The notes: a model not told the origin generated them from the letters alone. A stretch of 64,000 nt of DNA from Rhodobacteraceae bacterium NBU2976 (GCA_023630215.1 JALPRQ010000001.1:930001-994000); one strand, 5' to 3'; positions 17,731-26,306 are shown, counted from the first letter of the stretch. Numbers and translations: made by a program.

Positions 17731-18831
17731 ATGACTGATCTCAAACCCCCTTTTCGCGCCGATCATGTGGGCAGCTTGCTGCGCCCTACCGCTATTGCCA
17801 AAGCCCGCGCCAATGGTCTGAGCGGCGACGCCCTTCGCGAGATCGAAGATCGCGAGATTCCAGCCCTAATCAAGATGCAGGAAGAAGTCGGCCTGAAGGT
17901 CGTCACCGATGGCGAGGCGCGCCGCGCCTATTGGCATTACGACTTTATGGGGATGCTCGACGGTCTGGAAATTGTTAGTGCCAAATCCGACGCACACGGG
18001 TTCAAAGGGGCAACAATTGCCGATGCGCCGATCATCACCGGTCCGCTCGATTTCCCCGAAGACCACCCGATGCTGGAGCATTTCAAATTCGTCGCAAGCC
18101 ACACCAATGTCTGCCCCAAAATCTCTATCCCCGGCCCGTCCGCGATCCATTTCCGCGTGAAGCCCGAGGATAACGCGGTTGAGACGTATAAGGATGACGA
18201 GACCTATTTCACCGCCATCGCTGACACCTACAAGAAGGCTGTGAAGGCATTTTACGACGCGGGCTGCAGGTATCTGCAATTGGACGATATTTTCTTTGCC
18301 TATCTGGGCGACGAAAAGCAGCGCGAGATCCGGGCTGCTATGGGGCAGGACCCCGACTGGCTGATCGACCGCTATGCCTGGATGCTGAACGAGGCGATCA
18401 AGGACCGCCCCGCCGATATGACGATTGGCATGCATATGTGCCGCGGCAATTTCAAATCGACCTTCGTGGCAAGCGGCGGCTATGACGCGGCGGCGGATGC
18501 GATTTTCAACAAGACTTCGGTCGATGTGTATTTCATGGAATACGATACGGATCGCGCCGGCGGTTTGGAACCTCTGCGTCTGCTGCCTAAGGGCAACAAG
18601 CGCATTATGGCAGGTTTCATTACCACCAAAACGCCAGAGCTGGAGGATAGCGACTGGCTGAAATCCAAGTTTGATGAAGCTTCGAAATTTGTTGATATGG
18701 ACCAGTTGGGAATCGCCCCGCAATGCGGCTTTGCCTCGACCGATCACGGCAACGATCTGACATTCGATGATCAGCGCCGCAAGTTGGAACTGGTGGTGAA
18801 CACAGCCGTATCCCTGTGGGGTGAGGCGTAA
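17731..18831 (+). CDS. Core-MetE protein (cobalamin-independent methionine synthase II family)
   Basis: A 366-residue protein matching only the C-terminal catalytic barrel of MetE. It starts FRADHVGSLLRP, the family N-terminal signature. Zinc-ligand segments include HMCRGN (about residue 231) and PQCGFAS (about 330). LDDIFFAYL and FMEYDTDRAG line the barrel. Without the N-terminal half it cannot use folylpolyglutamate in the MetE way. Known core-MetE families use other methyl donors. Its place after a monooxygenase raises the possibility of methyl transfer from a catabolic substrate (inference). An alternative is plain methionine synthesis. A hairpin follows. Confidence 0.85.
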   Translation: MTDLKPPFRADHVGSLLRPTAIAKARANGLSGDALREIEDREIPALIKMQEEVGLKVVTDGEARRAYWHYDFMGMLDGLEIVSAKSDAHGFKGATIADAPIITGPLDFPEDHPMLEHFKFVASHTNVCPKISIPGPSAIHFRVKPEDNAVETYKDDETYFTAIADTYKKAVKAFYDAGCRYLQLDDIFFAYLGDEKQREIRAAMGQDPDWLIDRYAWMLNEAIKDRPADMTIGMHMCRGNFKSTFVASGGYDAAADAIFNKTSVDVYFMEYDTDRAGGLEPLRLLPKGNKRIMAGFITTKTPELEDSDWLKSKFDEASKFVDMDQLGIAPQCGFASTDHGNDLTFDDQRRKLELVVNTAVSLWGEA

Positions 18832-18840
18832 GACGATGAT

Positions 18841-18878
18841 AAATTCGCCGCGCGGTTGAATTATCGCGCGGCCAATTT
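18841..18878 (+). terminator. Bidirectional hairpin after the core-MetE gene
   Basis: GCCGCGCG (18847-18854) pairs with CGCGCGGC (18865-18872) around a 10-nt loop. Flanking AAATT and AATTT extend the stem to 14 bp with one mismatch. There is no long U-run, but A/T flanks on both sides make it a fair intrinsic-type terminator in either direction. Confidence 0.7.
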
Positions 18879-18915
18879 ATGGTAGGCCCTGAAGTTACAT
18901 ATCAAAGGGAATGCC

Positions 18916-19800
18916 ATGCCGTATGGTCGCGGGCGCACCATCAACCCGACATCGGGAAAGATGACATTTGTCATCGACGAGAATGTTCAGTTTTCAGGAC
19001 CGCAGAACTGGGATCAACTCTGGACCTGTTGTGAAGGACCGGAACCCATCGTCGACTCGGGAAAGGCGGATGCTGATCGGGCATTGATTGATCAGGCTTA
19101 TATACAGTTGCCGATTGACTATGACTCGCTAAGCATAGCGCTGCGGAATGCAGCTTTTCTGGACATGGCGATATCCGAAGAACCCGAAACTACCGAGGGT
19201 TTGGATGCAATCGATATCGAGCGGAATAGATGTCAGAATCACCGTCGGACAGTCACGGTGACAATGGTGGCATTGCCGGATGATGAGACCGGTGACGCTG
19301 TCCTGATTTCGAAAATGCAATGTGGAGGCCGCGCCATCATCGCCGAGATCGCGATACGATTGGAAACCGTTGGCCGCAACCCGTCGCGCGCGCAAGTATC
19401 AGCCGCGCTGGGCAACGACATTTTACGCGCTATTGCTTGGCAGGAAAGCCGCTGGCGGCAGTTTGACGGGGCCGGAAAGCCGCTGGTAAACCGGAATACA
19501 AACGGCACGGCGGATTGGGGAATTATGCAGATCAACGGTGCTGCAAATTATCAGAAATGGGATTGGCGGGCGAATGTCGCGCGCGGCGCAGCAATTCTGG
19601 CCGAGAAGCAGGGTCATGCAACGACGTATCTGAACCGACACGGGTCTTACACGCCCGAGATGTTAGAGAACGAAATGTTGCAACGTTATAATGGCGGAGC
19701 CTATCACAAATGGGATGCGGCGAACTCGCAATGGGTCGCACGACCACCCAATGGATATGTCGCCAGTGTCCGCGCGATTATCGACGCGAAGCCCTGGTGA
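18916..19800 (+). CDS. Transglycosylase-SLT-like protein without signal peptide
   Basis: A 294-residue protein. The C-terminal half has the lytic transglycosylase pattern: catalytic Glu in AIAWQESRWRQFD (about residue 178), then DWGIMQINGAANY, a glycine-rich motif, and RYNGGAYHKWD. Such domains cut peptidoglycan between MurNAc and GlcNAc. The N-terminal 160 residues are not recognised and start without a signal peptide (MPYGRGRTINPTSGKM), so it may be cytoplasmic or exported by another route. The gene stands between a terminator hairpin and the convergent scfR gene. Confidence 0.75.
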   Translation: MPYGRGRTINPTSGKMTFVIDENVQFSGPQNWDQLWTCCEGPEPIVDSGKADADRALIDQAYIQLPIDYDSLSIALRNAAFLDMAISEEPETTEGLDAIDIERNRCQNHRRTVTVTMVALPDDETGDAVLISKMQCGGRAIIAEIAIRLETVGRNPSRAQVSAALGNDILRAIAWQESRWRQFDGAGKPLVNRNTNGTADWGIMQINGAANYQKWDWRANVARGAAILAEKQGHATTYLNRHGSYTPEMLENEMLQRYNGGAYHKWDAANSQWVARPPNGYVASVRAIIDAKPW

Positions 19801-19806
19801 TCAGTG

Positions 19807-21153
19807 TCAGCGCCTCTCTAACTGCGCGGGGAAGGCACGCACAGAACAGTTTTCCCGAGGACAGATGCGGCAACTGACGCCGACAGGGGTTAGCTTCGCT
19901 TCGTCAGTCAGGTCCATGCCGTCGGAATACACCAATTTGGCGGCATGAGTCATTTCGCAGCCCAGACCAATCGACATATGACGCACGGTGGCGTTGTGAC
20001 GGTTTTCCCCTTTGGTCAACGTCCGCGCGATGCAAAAAAAGCGTTTCTCGTCGGGCATTAATGAGAGCTGGATGGTGATCCTGCCGGGGGACAGAAACGC
20101 CTCATACACGTTCCAGCGGGGGCAAGCGCCGCCGTGACGGGGAATTTGGATGCCGGACATCGAAAATCGTTTTGAGATGTTTCCCGCGATGTCCGTGCGG
20201 ATCAGGTGGAAGGGGATGCCGGTCTCGCCGGGGCGTTGCAGGGTGGTCAGGCGATGGCAAACCTGTTCAAAGCTGACCTGAAAGGTGATCGACAGCCGTT
20301 CGATGTCATAACGCATTTCCTCGGCGGTTTTCCGGAACAGGCTGTAGGGCATCAGGACGGCCCCCGCGACGTAACTGCACAGTGCCGAGCGGGCGAGGGT
20401 TTCGACGGTTTCGTGGCTGAAATTCGCGCCGTGGATAATGGCGGCGATGTCGTCTTCCGCGGCGAAGCGGCCAATAGTTTTGGCGATGGCGAAAGTGCGG
20501 CTTTCGGGCGGGAGGACGCTGGAAATGGTCAGGGTCTCGGTTGTTTGATTGAGGCGGGTGGATTGATCCGGCGGCAGGTTGGCGATTTCGGTGTGGTAGC
20601 CAAAGACGTTGAGGAGATAGGCGGACAACGCCTCCTGCGTCGGGGGAGTGCCGCCGATATCGGGCAGGATGCGGGCAGCAGTGTTTTCCAGCTTATCGAA
20701 ATAGTTCGAATGGCGTTGCAGGAAATCGGAAACCTGCTCGCTGGCCAGTGGTTCATCGGCGCGGGGCTGTGCGCGGTTGAGGCTGAGGGTCGTTGATCGG
20801 TACGCATCATGCAGATGGATCGCTGCTTTGGCCATGGCCGGATGGCTGTGGGCAAGTTCCTTGATGTCTTGATTTGTGATGTCGAGGTCGCCGAAGATTT
20901 CATCGCTGAACATCTCCATCAGGTCCCCGGCCAGGCGCGCTTCATCGCCTTCGGTCAGATCGTTGATTTCAAGTCCGAATTTCTGCGCGAGTTTCAGCAG
21001 CAAACCGACGGTAATCTTGCGACGGTTATGCTCGATTAGGTTCAGGTAAGACGGCGAGATATCCAGTTCTGCCGCCAGATCCGCCTGTGACAGGCCGCGC
21101 TGACGTCGAAGTTGACGAAGCTTGCCGCCGATTTGTGGTGTGTCATCTGCCAT
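19807..21153 (-). CDS. ScfR-family XRE regulator (short-chain acyl-CoA responsive type)
   Basis: A 448-residue regulator. The N-terminal XRE helix-turn-helix is clear (LRQLRRQRGLSQADLAAELD, then PSYLNLIEHNRR, residues 12-44). A middle region has the IrrE/DUF955-like zone, and the C-terminal DUF2083 has conserved cysteines (CPRWNVYEAF, then CRICPRENC). RamB of actinobacteria and PccR of Rhodobacter sphaeroides belong to this family and control acetate/glyoxylate or propionyl-CoA genes. It faces aceA across a spacer with a 13-bp palindrome, so it very likely controls isocitrate lyase and itself. Confidence 0.88.
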   Translation of the reverse strand: MADDTPQIGGKLRQLRRQRGLSQADLAAELDISPSYLNLIEHNRRKITVGLLLKLAQKFGLEINDLTEGDEARLAGDLMEMFSDEIFGDLDITNQDIKELAHSHPAMAKAAIHLHDAYRSTTLSLNRAQPRADEPLASEQVSDFLQRHSNYFDKLENTAARILPDIGGTPPTQEALSAYLLNVFGYHTEIANLPPDQSTRLNQTTETLTISSVLPPESRTFAIAKTIGRFAAEDDIAAIIHGANFSHETVETLARSALCSYVAGAVLMPYSLFRKTAEEMRYDIERLSITFQVSFEQVCHRLTTLQRPGETGIPFHLIRTDIAGNISKRFSMSGIQIPRHGGACPRWNVYEAFLSPGRITIQLSLMPDEKRFFCIARTLTKGENRHNATVRHMSIGLGCEMTHAAKLVYSDGMDLTDEAKLTPVGVSCRICPRENCSVRAFPAQLERR

Positions 21154-21185
21154 TCTTTACACCTGTTACGAATTTACCGAAGCGT

Positions 21186-21210
21186 TTTGTAAAGACTTTA
21201 CCGACTTTAC
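21186..21210. promoter_or_regulatory. Candidate ScfR operator between scfR and aceA
   Basis: GTAAAGACTTTAC (21189-21201) is a palindrome with 6-bp arms and a one-base centre. A further CTTTAC follows at 21205-21210, and single copies lie at 21155-21160 and 21258-21263. The left part reads TTTGTAAA, one base from the TTTGCAAA core reported for PccR and RamB sites. It lies 36 bp from the scfR start codon. Confidence 0.65.
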
Positions 21211-21287
21211 AGTCAATTCGGATGCTTTCCATTGCTTCTTTGGCGGTTCTGTTGATTCTTTACAACATGATTTTTGTGGAGGATCAC

Positions 21288-21521
21288 ATGACACAGCAAA
21301 ATACAGCCTGCAAGGAAGAGGGGATGACCATCTTTGGAAAGTCGCCCTCGGAAATTCTTGACACGTTTTACAACCTTGGCCTGGCGGCGAAGGGCTTCTC
21401 GATCTCGGGTCGCATCGTGCCGCAAGCTGCCTGTGTTGTGGGTGCGGATGGCCAAAATGCCAACCTTTTCAATGGCGAAAAGCTTTATGCCGGAACCTTT
21501 ACCCGGCCCTGTAATTCCTAA
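21288..21521 (+). CDS. Small unknown protein encoded before aceA
   Basis: A 77-residue protein, not recognised. The ATG at 21288 has GGAGG five bases upstream, and the stop lies 12 bp before the aceA start, so it is almost certainly co-transcribed and translated with aceA. It is soluble, with an N-terminal segment EILDTFYNLGLAAKGFSI that could form a helix and three cysteines (residues 8, 49 and 76). No membrane segment or signal peptide is seen. Possible roles include modulating isocitrate lyase or acting as a leader peptide; neither is shown. Confidence 0.7.
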   Translation: MTQQNTACKEEGMTIFGKSPSEILDTFYNLGLAAKGFSISGRIVPQAACVVGADGQNANLFNGEKLYAGTFTRPCNS

Positions 21522-21533
21522 AGGGGAAGAAAA

Positions 21534-22838
21534 ATGACCAAGACCAAAGCCGAACAAATCGCAGAGCTTGAACGCGACTGGGCTGAAAACCCACGCTGGA
21601 AAGGTGTAAAGCGCGGGTATAGCGCTGAAGAAGTTGTCAATCTGCGTGGATCGTTTAACATTGAACATACTTTGGCCAAACGCGGTGCCGAAAAGCTGTT
21701 CGATCTGTTGCAAACCGAAGACTATGTCCCGACATTGGGTGCGCTGACCGGCGGTCAGGCGGTTCAGCAGGTGAAGGCCGGGATCAAGGCGATCTACCTG
21801 TCCGGCTGGCAGGTGGCGGCTGACGCGAATACCGGGGAAACGATGTATCCTGACCAATCGCTCTATCCCGTCGATTCGGTGCCAACGGTTGTTCGCCGCA
21901 TCAACGCCGCCTTCAAACGCGCGGATGAAATCCAGTGGGCGAAGAACACGCCCAAGGACGAGCAGATCGACTATTTCGCGCCGATCATTGCGGATGCCGA
22001 AGCCGGATTTGGCGGCGTTCTAAACGCCTTCGAACTGGCGAAAGGGATGGTTGAGGCAGGTGCCTCGGGTGTTCACTTCGAAGACCAGCTCGCCTCCGTC
22101 AAGAAATGTGGCCATATGGGTGGCAAGGTTCTGGTGCCGACCCAAGAAGCCGTTCAGAAGCTGATCGCCGCCCGTCTGGCGTTCGATACGATGGGCACGC
22201 CAACGATCCTGATGGCGCGGACTGATGCGAACGCGGCTAACCTGATGACCAGCGATATTGACCCGTATGACGCGCCGTTTGTGACCGGCGAGCGCTCGGA
22301 CGAAGGGTTCTACTACGTCAAAAACGGTATTGATCAGGCGATCAATCGCGGTCTGGCCTATGCGCCCTATGCCGATCTGGTCTGGTGCGAAACTGCCAAG
22401 CCGGATCTGGACGAGGCACGGAAATTCGCCGAGGCGATCAAGAAAGAATACCCGGACCAGATGCTGGCCTATAACTGCTCGCCATCTTTCAACTGGAAAC
22501 GCAATCTGGACGACGCGACGATCGCGAACTTCCAGAAAGAGCTGGGCGCGATGGGCTATAAATACCAGTTCATCACACTGGCGGGTATCCATTCCATGTG
22601 GAATTCGATGTTCGATCTGGCGCATGGCTATGCCCGCGAAGGCATGACGGCATACGTTCGCCTGCAAGAACGGGAATTCGCCGATAAGGATCGCGGTTAT
22701 ACCTTCTCCAGCCATCAGCAAGAGGTTGGTGCCGGGTATTTCGACAGCGTAACGACCACTATTCAAGGTGGCACATCTTCGGTCACGGCGTTGACCGGAT
22801 CGACTGAGGAAGAACAGTTCGACGGACAGGCTGCGTAA
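21534..22838 (+). CDS. aceA: Isocitrate lyase
   Basis: First enzyme of the glyoxylate shunt, splitting isocitrate to glyoxylate and succinate so that the cell can grow on acetate or fatty acids. The 434-residue protein has the catalytic-loop signature [11 protein letters not shown] (about residues 190-200) with the active-site cysteine. Metal-binding [12 protein letters not shown] and the [12 protein letters not shown] active-site segment are also present. GGGGAAG precedes the ATG. It follows a small unknown gene and is faced by an ScfR regulator; a strong terminator follows. No malate synthase lies nearby. Confidence 0.97.
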   Translation: MTKTKAEQIAELERDWAENPRWKGVKRGYSAEEVVNLRGSFNIEHTLAKRGAEKLFDLLQTEDYVPTLGALTGGQAVQQVKAGIKAIYLSGWQVAADANTGETMYPDQSLYPVDSVPTVVRRINAAFKRADEIQWAKNTPKDEQIDYFAPIIADAEAGFGGVLNAFELAKGMVEAGASGVHFEDQLASVKKCGHMGGKVLVPTQEAVQKLIAARLAFDTMGTPTILMARTDANAANLMTSDIDPYDAPFVTGERSDEGFYYVKNGIDQAINRGLAYAPYADLVWCETAKPDLDEARKFAEAIKKEYPDQMLAYNCSPSFNWKRNLDDATIANFQKELGAMGYKYQFITLAGIHSMWNSMFDLAHGYAREGMTAYVRLQEREFADKDRGYTFSSHQQEVGAGYFDSVTTTIQGGTSSVTALTGSTEEEQFDGQAA

Positions 22839-22861
22839 CCTTCGTTAAACCTCTTCCTTAG

Positions 22862-22891
22862 AATCCGCCCCAGCTTCCCCCGGGGCGGATT
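22862..22891 (+). terminator. Intrinsic terminator after aceA
   Basis: AATCCGCCCC (22862-22871) pairs perfectly with GGGGCGGATT (22882-22891) around a 10-nt loop and is followed by TACTTTGTC. It ends the aceA transcript before the antiporter gene. Confidence 0.85.
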
Positions 22892-22927
22892 TACTTTGTC
22901 CGGGTCTTTGCACATGATCATGACGCC

Positions 22928-24799
22928 ATGACCGGACTTTTATTCGATGCCTTCATCTATCTTTGCGCGGCTGTAATCGCGGTCCCCATTGCCAAGCAAC
23001 TGGGACTGGGATCGGTTTTGGGCTATCTGATCGCCGGGATCGTGATTGGTCCCACTAGCGGGCTGGTCGGTCACGAGGCAGAGGAGGTCCGCCATTTCGC
23101 CGAGTTCGGCGTCGTCATGATGCTGTTCATTGTCGGGCTAGAGCTGGAACCACGCACGTTATGGAATATGCGTCAACGATTGGTTGGATTGGGTGGCTTG
23201 CAGGTCGGGCTTACCATGCTTGCAGTGATGGGGATCGGGCTTGCCTTTCAATTGCCGTGGCAAGAGGCGCTGGCCGTCGGCATGGTTCTGGCCGTGTCAT
23301 CAACTGCGATCGTGTTACAGACCCTAAACGAAAAGGGTTTGCTGAAATCGGACGGCGGGCAGGCGAGTTTTTCGGTCCTGTTGTTTCAGGACGTGATCAT
23401 CATCCCGATGCTGGCCGTATTGCCGCTGCTGGCCGCGCCTGACATTTTGACAAGCGTGCACGGCGAAGTGGCACATGACAGTGGTGCAGCGTGGATGGAC
23501 ACGTTGGCAGGATGGCAGGTGGCACTGATCACACTGGGTGCGATTGGTGCGGTTATTGTCGGCGGGATATATCTGACCCGCCCGGTTTTTCGGTTCATTG
23601 CACGGGCAAGACTGCGCGAGGTGTTCATTGCCGCGGCGCTTCTGCTGGTCGTTGGCACGGCACTGTTGATGAATCTGGTCGGCGTATCGCCCGCGCTGGG
23701 GACGTTTTTGGCTGGGGTGGTTTTGGCGAACTCCGAATATCGGCACGAGTTGGAAAGCGATATCGAGCCTTTCAAAGGGCTGCTGCTGGGGTTGTTTTTC
23801 ATCACCGTCGGGGCGGGGATGGATTTTGGCGTGCTGGCGCGGGACGCTGTGCTGATCGTCGGGCTCGCGCTGGGGCTGGTGCTGCTGAAAGCAGCGATCC
23901 TGTATGTTTTGGCGGTGCTGTTCAAAATACGCGGATCGGATCGTTGGCTGTTTACGCTCGCGTTGGCGCAAGCCGGTGAATTTGGATTTGTGCTGCTGGG
24001 ATTTGCCGTGACCACAGGCGCAGTGGCCAATGTTTTGTCTCAGCAATTGCTGATGGTCATTGCGGTGTCGATGTTGATGACGCCATTTCTGTTCATATTG
24101 TTTGACAAGGTAATCCTGCCGCGCGCCACGCAAAAACATACCCGTGACGAAGATGAGATCGACGCCAAAGGTAGCGTTATCATCGCGGGAACCGGGCGGT
24201 TTGGTCAGATCGTCAACCGGATCTTGCGGGGTAACGGCTATGAAACCGTCGTGCTGGATCTGTCCCCAGATACGGTGGACTTTATCGGCAAGTTCGGGAT
24301 CAAATCCTTTTACGGGGATGCGTCGCGCATAGACTTGCTGCACGCGGCAGGGATCGCAGACGCTAAGATGTTTATCGTTGCCATTGATGATGTTGAAAAG
24401 GCGACGGCGATGGTGCGAAATGCGCGTCAGGCCTTTCCCAACCTTCATATCATCGCCCGCGCGCGGGATCGTCATCACACCTATTTACTTTATAATGCAG
24501 GTGCGACGGATATCGTGCGCGAGACATTCTATAGCGCGGTCAGTACAGGGCAGCGGGCGTTGCGCGGTCTGGGGCATCCAAAGGCCGAGGCGGAAAACAT
24601 TGCCCGCGCTTTCATCAGATCCGATCGTCGTGCAACGCGTTATCTGGCCGAGGTGTTTGACCCCGATATCCCCATCGCCGAAAACAAAGCTTATATCGCC
24701 CGTGTCCACGAAGTTCGCGAGGTTGAAGAAAACATGATGCGGATGGGTCGCGAAGGTGCGGTTTTGGACGATGACGAGGTCGAAGATCCGTTCGAATAA
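22928..24799 (+). CDS. CPA2 monovalent cation:proton antiporter (KefB/KefC type)
   Basis: A 623-residue membrane protein with about twelve spans in the first 390 residues, including LGYLIAGIVIGPTSGL and the LVGVSPALGTFLAGVVLANSEYR region typical of Kef systems. A cytoplasmic RCK_N (TrkA-N) Rossmann domain begins near 415 (VIIAGTGRFGQIVNRIL) and runs to about 530. It exports K+ or Na+ in exchange for protons. Known Kef proteins are gated by glutathione adducts, but that is not assignable here. The gene starts at 22928, after the aceA terminator. Confidence 0.92.
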   Translation: MTGLLFDAFIYLCAAVIAVPIAKQLGLGSVLGYLIAGIVIGPTSGLVGHEAEEVRHFAEFGVVMMLFIVGLELEPRTLWNMRQRLVGLGGLQVGLTMLAVMGIGLAFQLPWQEALAVGMVLAVSSTAIVLQTLNEKGLLKSDGGQASFSVLLFQDVIIIPMLAVLPLLAAPDILTSVHGEVAHDSGAAWMDTLAGWQVALITLGAIGAVIVGGIYLTRPVFRFIARARLREVFIAAALLLVVGTALLMNLVGVSPALGTFLAGVVLANSEYRHELESDIEPFKGLLLGLFFITVGAGMDFGVLARDAVLIVGLALGLVLLKAAILYVLAVLFKIRGSDRWLFTLALAQAGEFGFVLLGFAVTTGAVANVLSQQLLMVIAVSMLMTPFLFILFDKVILPRATQKHTRDEDEIDAKGSVIIAGTGRFGQIVNRILRGNGYETVVLDLSPDTVDFIGKFGIKSFYGDASRIDLLHAAGIADAKMFIVAIDDVEKATAMVRNARQAFPNLHIIARARDRHHTYLLYNAGATDIVRETFYSAVSTGQRALRGLGHPKAEAENIARAFIRSDRRATRYLAEVFDPDIPIAENKAYIARVHEVREVEENMMRMGREGAVLDDDEVEDPFE

Positions 24800-24860
24800 T
24801 TCGCTTTTGCTTTCTGGTGGGCTGTTCTAGAACTTGAGATAGTTCAAGGAGTTTTTCCGC

Positions 24861-26102
24861 ATTTCCTACCTATCTTTCCTGCGCAACAACCTCCGCTGGC
24901 TTTTGGGCGGACTGCTTCTGGCGATGTTCTCTGGCTTTGGGCAAACATTTTTTATTGCCATGTCGACGGGTCCGATCCGCGAGGCGTTCGATCTGACTTC
25001 GGGTCAATATGGCGGGCTGTATATGATTGCAACGATCACCAGTGCAGGGACCTTGCCATGGCTTGGTCAGATCGTGGATCGATATTCGGTTGCGGCAACC
25101 ATCGTATTTACCGCCATCATGCTGGCGATTGCCTGCGCGTTGCTGGCGTTTGCATCAAATATTCTGCTTTTGTTGGTGGCGCTTTACGGGTTGCGTCTGT
25201 TTGGACAAGGCATGATGACCCATATTTCGCTGACGGCGATGGGCAAGTGGTTTGGTGCGAACCGGGGCAAGGCGGTATCGATTGCCTCGCTTGGGTTTCA
25301 GGCGGCGCAAGCGCTTTTGCCGGTCGGGTTCGTTGTGTTGATGGGGTTTGTTAGCTGGCGACAAGGCTGGCTGATTTCAGCGGCCATCATGGTATTTATC
25401 GCGCTGCCAACCACATACCTGTTGATGAAGCGCGAACGTATCCCGCGTGGAACGGTCGAGCCCGAAGCACCTGATCGTGCGCCGATCCGGCAATGGACAC
25501 GGTCTGAGATGCTGAGAGACCATCTGTTTTGGGTGACATGTTTGGGTGTGCTGGCCCCGCCATTCATTGGCACAGCAATCTTTTTCCACCAGGATTTCAT
25601 GCTTGGCTCTAAAGACTGGAGCCTAGAGGTCTTTGCCGCGTCCATTGTTGTTCTGACGGTGGTGTCTACCATCACCAGTCTGATCGTGGGGGTGATTATT
25701 GACCGCAAGAACTCGCTGGTGGTTTTGCCGACCTTCTTACTGCCAATGGGGATTGCCTGTGTCGCATTGGGGGCCGGTCAGTCCCAATCTACAATTCTGG
25801 TCTATATGGTTGTGCAAGGTGTTGGGAACGGCATCGTCGGTACGGTATACGGGTCAATCTGGCCTGAAGTTTATGGAACAAAACATTTGGGAGCGATCCG
25901 GTCACTCTTTATGTCACTGATGGTATTGTTCTCGGCACTTGGTCCGGGTGTGATGGGTTGGATGATTGACTGGGGATTCAGTTTTACGACGCAAATGTAT
26001 TTGTTCGCGGGTTGGTCATTTGTCGGCGCTATTGCGTTAACCTATGCCGCAAAAGCCTATGCCAGCCGCGATAATTCCCCAAAAGTCGCAAATAGACAAT
26101 AA
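24861..26102 (+). CDS. MFS transporter, probable ATT start
   Basis: A 413-residue major facilitator with about twelve spans and loop motif GQIVDRYSVA after span 2. Homology to this roseobacter family begins at ISYLSFLRNNLRWLLGG. The frame is closed by TAG at 24840-24842, and between that stop and the first membrane span there is no ATG or GTG. The only candidates are ATT at 24861, nine bases after a good AAGGAG, CTG at 24879 and TTG at 24903, which would start inside the first membrane helix. I choose ATT. Substrate unknown. Confidence 0.82.
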   Translation: MSYLSFLRNNLRWLLGGLLLAMFSGFGQTFFIAMSTGPIREAFDLTSGQYGGLYMIATITSAGTLPWLGQIVDRYSVAATIVFTAIMLAIACALLAFASNILLLLVALYGLRLFGQGMMTHISLTAMGKWFGANRGKAVSIASLGFQAAQALLPVGFVVLMGFVSWRQGWLISAAIMVFIALPTTYLLMKRERIPRGTVEPEAPDRAPIRQWTRSEMLRDHLFWVTCLGVLAPPFIGTAIFFHQDFMLGSKDWSLEVFAASIVVLTVVSTITSLIVGVIIDRKNSLVVLPTFLLPMGIACVALGAGQSQSTILVYMVVQGVGNGIVGTVYGSIWPEVYGTKHLGAIRSLFMSLMVLFSALGPGVMGWMIDWGFSFTTQMYLFAGWSFVGAIALTYAAKAYASRDNSPKVANRQ

Positions 26103-26306
26103 ATTGTCGCCAACGGGTTTCAATCCCTGTCTCACATGTTAGGGTTCCGCATGGGTTGGATTAATTCCACATACCGCTCTGGCAACCGTCTACGGGCGAG
26201 CGAGCCAAGAACTTGGGCGAGATACGCTCAGCCTCACTGAAAAGTTAGTAGGCAACAGGGGCACTATGCCCAATCATCCGATTTTAAGAAACTAGGGAGA
26301 CTATCA
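26103..26306 (+). other. Leader region of the betaine-type ABC operon, possible structured RNA
   Basis: This 204-nt gap carries no credible gene. It contains TTAGGGTTCCGC (26139-26150), which resembles the conserved 5' box of ykkC-class riboswitches, then a CTGGCAACCG segment and short complementary runs (for example GCCAA and TTGGGC around a GAAC loop). The conserved 3' parts of guanidine-I aptamers are not evident, so no class is assigned. The Shine-Dalgarno AGGGAG lies near its end. Confidence 0.35.

Noticed and set aside
17866-18747. A 293-codon minus-strand open frame opposite the core-MetE gene
   Set aside because: The plus-strand protein has conserved zinc ligands and family signatures; the antisense frame has none and lacks a Shine-Dalgarno.
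23324-24478. A 384-codon minus-strand open frame opposite the Kef antiporter
   Set aside because: Its translation is rich in His, Gln, Arg and Pro without any fold pattern, as expected for the antisense of a GC-rich membrane-protein gene.
26121-26135. A stretch resembling a tRNA T-arm (TTTCAATCCCTGT) after the MFS gene
   Set aside because: No acceptor, D or anticodon arms can be built around it, so it is not a tRNA or a clear tRNA-derived attachment site.
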